Assembly: GCA_030612185.1 (NCBI GenBank)
Contig: JAUWOI010000306.1
Location: 1-5,751 of the forward strand
Origin: Anaerolineae bacterium
GTDB taxonomy: Bacteria > Chloroflexota > Anaerolineae > B4-G1
Direction: 5' to 3'
DNA length: 5,751 nucleotides
The position numbers and the translations under genes were made by a program. Positions 4,890 to 5,751 of this stretch are shown here, piece after piece (within the stretch, counting starts at the first letter, position 1; every line of letters starts with the position of its first letter). Below the pieces are notes generated by a model. That model was not told where the DNA came from. It searched no databases and was given only the letters and a program-made list of their open reading frames with translations.

Positions 4890-5408
4890 ATGTCCCGACT
4901 CCACTCGTTGGTCTACCTGTTGCCGGAACTATGGCGCACGCTGTTCACCCGACCGATCACGGTACGCTACCCCTTCGGGCCGCTGGAGTTGCCCCCCTAT
5001 TTCCGGGGCAAGGTGACCATTGAGCCAGCGCTGTGCACGGGCTGTGGGGCGTGCGTGCGCGACTGCCCGGCCTTCGCGCTGGAACTGGAGCGCAAGAGCG
5101 ACGCCCTGAACAAAGCCGAAGAGCTTGCCCTGAGCAAAGCCGAAGGGCTTGCCCTGAGCAAAGCCGAAGGGTCGAAGGGCCGCGAGGGGTTCCGGCTGAT
5201 CCACTACCACGACCGCTGCGCCTATTGCGGGCAGTGTCAGGACGTCTGCCGCCAGGGAGCCATCCGCTTGACGAGCGAGTATGTACCCGCTGCGGCCGAC
5301 CGCGACGCGCTGCGCGAGGAGTTCGGTAAAGATGCTGGCGCTTCTCCCCCCCATTGGGGGGGACGAAAGGGGGACGTGCGTAGTGTTGACACGCCCCACC
5401 ATTGGTGA
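4890..5408 (+). CDS. NuoI-like (MbhN/EchF) two [4Fe-4S] ferredoxin subunit with in-frame repeat insertion
   Basis: This 172-residue polyferredoxin passes electrons between a soluble ferredoxin and the small subunit of the hydrogenase. Cluster 1 is C49-C52-C55-C59 followed by Pro60. Cluster 2 is C110-C113-C116-C120, followed by Arg instead of the usual Pro. The N-terminus (LLPELWRTLFTRPITVRYPF at 10-29) is the family's amphipathic membrane-facing segment. The linker between clusters is enlarged at residues 72-97 by three 8-residue repeats (ALNKAEEL, ALSKAEGL, ALSKAEGS) encoded by a 24-base DNA repeat. Family-like sequence resumes at GFRLIHYHDRC and continues to about residue 148. The last residues (from about 149, AGASPPHWGGRKG onwards) are encoded by a C7/G7 hairpin and the next gene's promoter, and have no family character. 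Cluster cysteines and frame are intact, so the protein is probably functional. Context marks it as the N subunit, displaced from the M gene by hppA. Confidence 0.9.
   Translation: MSRLHSLVYLLPELWRTLFTRPITVRYPFGPLELPPYFRGKVTIEPALCTGCGACVRDCPAFALELERKSDALNKAEELALSKAEGLALSKAEGSKGREGFRLIHYHDRCAYCGQCQDVCRQGAIRLTSEYVPAAADRDALREEFGKDAGASPPHWGGRKGDVRSVDTPHHW
5103..5171. repeat. 24-base-period repeat inserted in frame within the ferredoxin gene
   Basis: Nearly three copies are seen at 5103-5126, 5127-5150 and 5151-5171. The core of copies two and three is GCCCTGAGCAAAGCCGAAGG, and copy one differs at two bases. Each unit has GCCCT near one end and AGGGC at the other, so it is an imperfect palindrome. 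A truncated TCGAAGGGC follows at 5172-5180. It resembles the dispersed CCCTGAGC..GAAGGG repeats that create PEQSRR-like strings in another frame; that frame here indeed reads repeated CPEQSRR. The period is divisible by three, so the host frame stays open. Confidence 0.92.
5345..5363. repeat. C7/G7 hairpin at the ferredoxin 3' end
   Basis: T-CCCCCCC (5345-5352), ATT loop (5353-5355), GGGGGGG-A (5356-5363) gives a perfect 8-base-pair stem. It lies inside the ferredoxin reading frame, 43 bases before the stop. It is not followed by a T-run, so an intrinsic terminator is doubtful. A further AGGGGGAC follows at 5368-5375, part of the same C/G-rich element. Confidence 0.75.
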
Positions 5409-5414
5409 TATACT
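5386..5414 (+). promoter_or_regulatory. Near-consensus housekeeping-type promoter for the NfeD-like gene
   Basis: The -35 box TTGACA (5386-5391) is a perfect match. A 17-base spacer (5392-5408) follows, then the -10 box TATACT (5409-5414), matching five of six consensus bases. Transcription would start near 5420-5422, leaving a leader of about 15 bases. The -35 box lies inside the end of the ferredoxin frame. An 11-base palindrome CACCATTGGTG (5397-5407) fills the spacer next to the -10 box and could be an operator. No regulator can be named. Confidence 0.7.
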
Positions 5415-5426
5415 TCGGGACACGGG

Positions 5427-5431
5427 GGAGG
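5427..5431 (+). promoter_or_regulatory. Ribosome binding site of the NfeD-like gene
   Basis: GGAGG within a GGGGGAGGGA run ends 5 bases before ATG 5437. Together with the signal-peptide-like N-terminus this fixes the start. Confidence 0.75.
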
Positions 5432-5436
5432 GAACG

Positions 5437-5751
5437 ATGAAGCGCATACTCAGTCTGACGCTATTGGCATTCTTCTTGTTGGCCAGCCTGCCGGCCGTGG
5501 CGCAGCCGGATGAGAGGCCGGTCATCGTCATCGAGGTGCAGGGGGTGATCAACCCGCTCACGGCGCGGTATCTCGACCGCACGCTGCGTCTCGCCGGGCA
5601 ACAGGCGGCGCGGGTGGTGGTGCTGGTGCTCGACACGCCCGGCGGCCTGGAGGCCTCATTGCGGCCGATGGGGCAGGCTTTGCGCGAGTCGCCGCTGCCG
5701 ACGGTGGGCTACGGCCCGCCGCGCGGCGCGCGGGCCACGTCGGCCGGCATG
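5437..5751 (+). CDS. NfeD / ClpP-class membrane serine protease, N-terminal part (runs off the window)
   Basis: 105 residues are visible and the frame is open at the window end. Residues 1-22 form a signal peptide: Lys2-Arg3, a hydrophobic core (ILSLTLLAFFLLASLPA) and AVA before Gln23. The mature part starts with VIVIEVQGVINPLTARYLDR (29-48), followed by VVLVLDTPGG (61-70), the oxyanion-type loop of ClpP/SppA-fold proteases. RGARATSAGM (96-105) aligns with the catalytic-serine block of NfeD-type (stomatin-operon-partner) proteases, making Ser102 the likely nucleophile. The catalytic Lys and the membrane and C-terminal domains would lie beyond the window. These enzymes cleave hydrophobic membrane-protein segments and are usually next to a stomatin/SPFH gene, which would be expected downstream. 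The gene has its own promoter and is probably not part of the hydrogenase unit. Confidence 0.85.
   Translation, partial: MKRILSLTLLAFFLLASLPAVAQPDERPVIVIEVQGVINPLTARYLDRTLRLAGQQAARVVVLVLDTPGGLEASLRPMGQALRESPLPTVGYGPPRGARATSAGM

Noticed and set aside
5033..5329. Open + frame containing repeated CPEQSRR strings
   Set aside because: It is the alternative reading of the 24-base repeat inside the ferredoxin gene, whose own frame carries both intact cysteine clusters.

Overview
The window carries a same-strand run of energy-metabolism genes, all on the + strand. In order they are: a NuoC-like subunit, a [NiFe]-hydrogenase-type large subunit, a NuoH-like membrane subunit, a membrane-bound pyrophosphatase, a NuoI-like two-cluster ferredoxin subunit, and the 5' part of an NfeD/ClpP-class membrane serine protease. 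The first three and the fifth match the last four genes (K-L-M-N) of a membrane-bound group 4 [NiFe] hydrogenase of the Mbh/Ech/Hyf type. The large subunit keeps both CxxC nickel-ligand motifs, which respiratory complex I NuoD has lost, so hydrogenase is a better reading than NADH dehydrogenase. The small subunit (NuoB/MbhJ-like) and any antiporter subunits would lie upstream of base 1 and are not visible.

Layout. Bases 1-76 are a G-free CCAA/CTAA tandem tract and a weak ribosome binding site. NuoC-like is at 77-511 and the large subunit at 559-1641. A 214-base gap (1642-1855) has inverted copies of an octamer at its two ends. NuoH-like is at 1856-2794, the pyrophosphatase (hppA) at 2827-4845 and the NuoI-like ferredoxin at 4890-5408. 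A near-consensus promoter lies at 5386-5414, and the protease starts at 5437 and runs off the window. The pyrophosphatase gene sits exactly between the M-like and N-like genes, splitting an otherwise standard hydrogenase gene order. The inferred joint function is electron transfer from ferredoxin to protons (or the reverse) coupled to ion movement, alongside PPi-driven ion pumping in the same membrane.

The second theme is repeats. Short tandem repeats with periods of 4, 7, 8 and 16 bases fill the gaps between the hydrogenase genes. The stop codons of all three hydrogenase genes 77-511, 559-1641 and 1856-2794 lie inside such repeat units. A 24-base-period palindromic-type repeat is inserted in frame in the ferredoxin linker, and a C7/G7 hairpin forms part of the ferredoxin 3' end.

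Organism. High G+C, GTG starts, CCAATCTA-type intergenic tandems and the CCCTGAGC...GAAGGG repeat family together suggest a Chloroflexota (Anaerolineae-like) bacterium. This is inference from pattern familiarity, not a database match.
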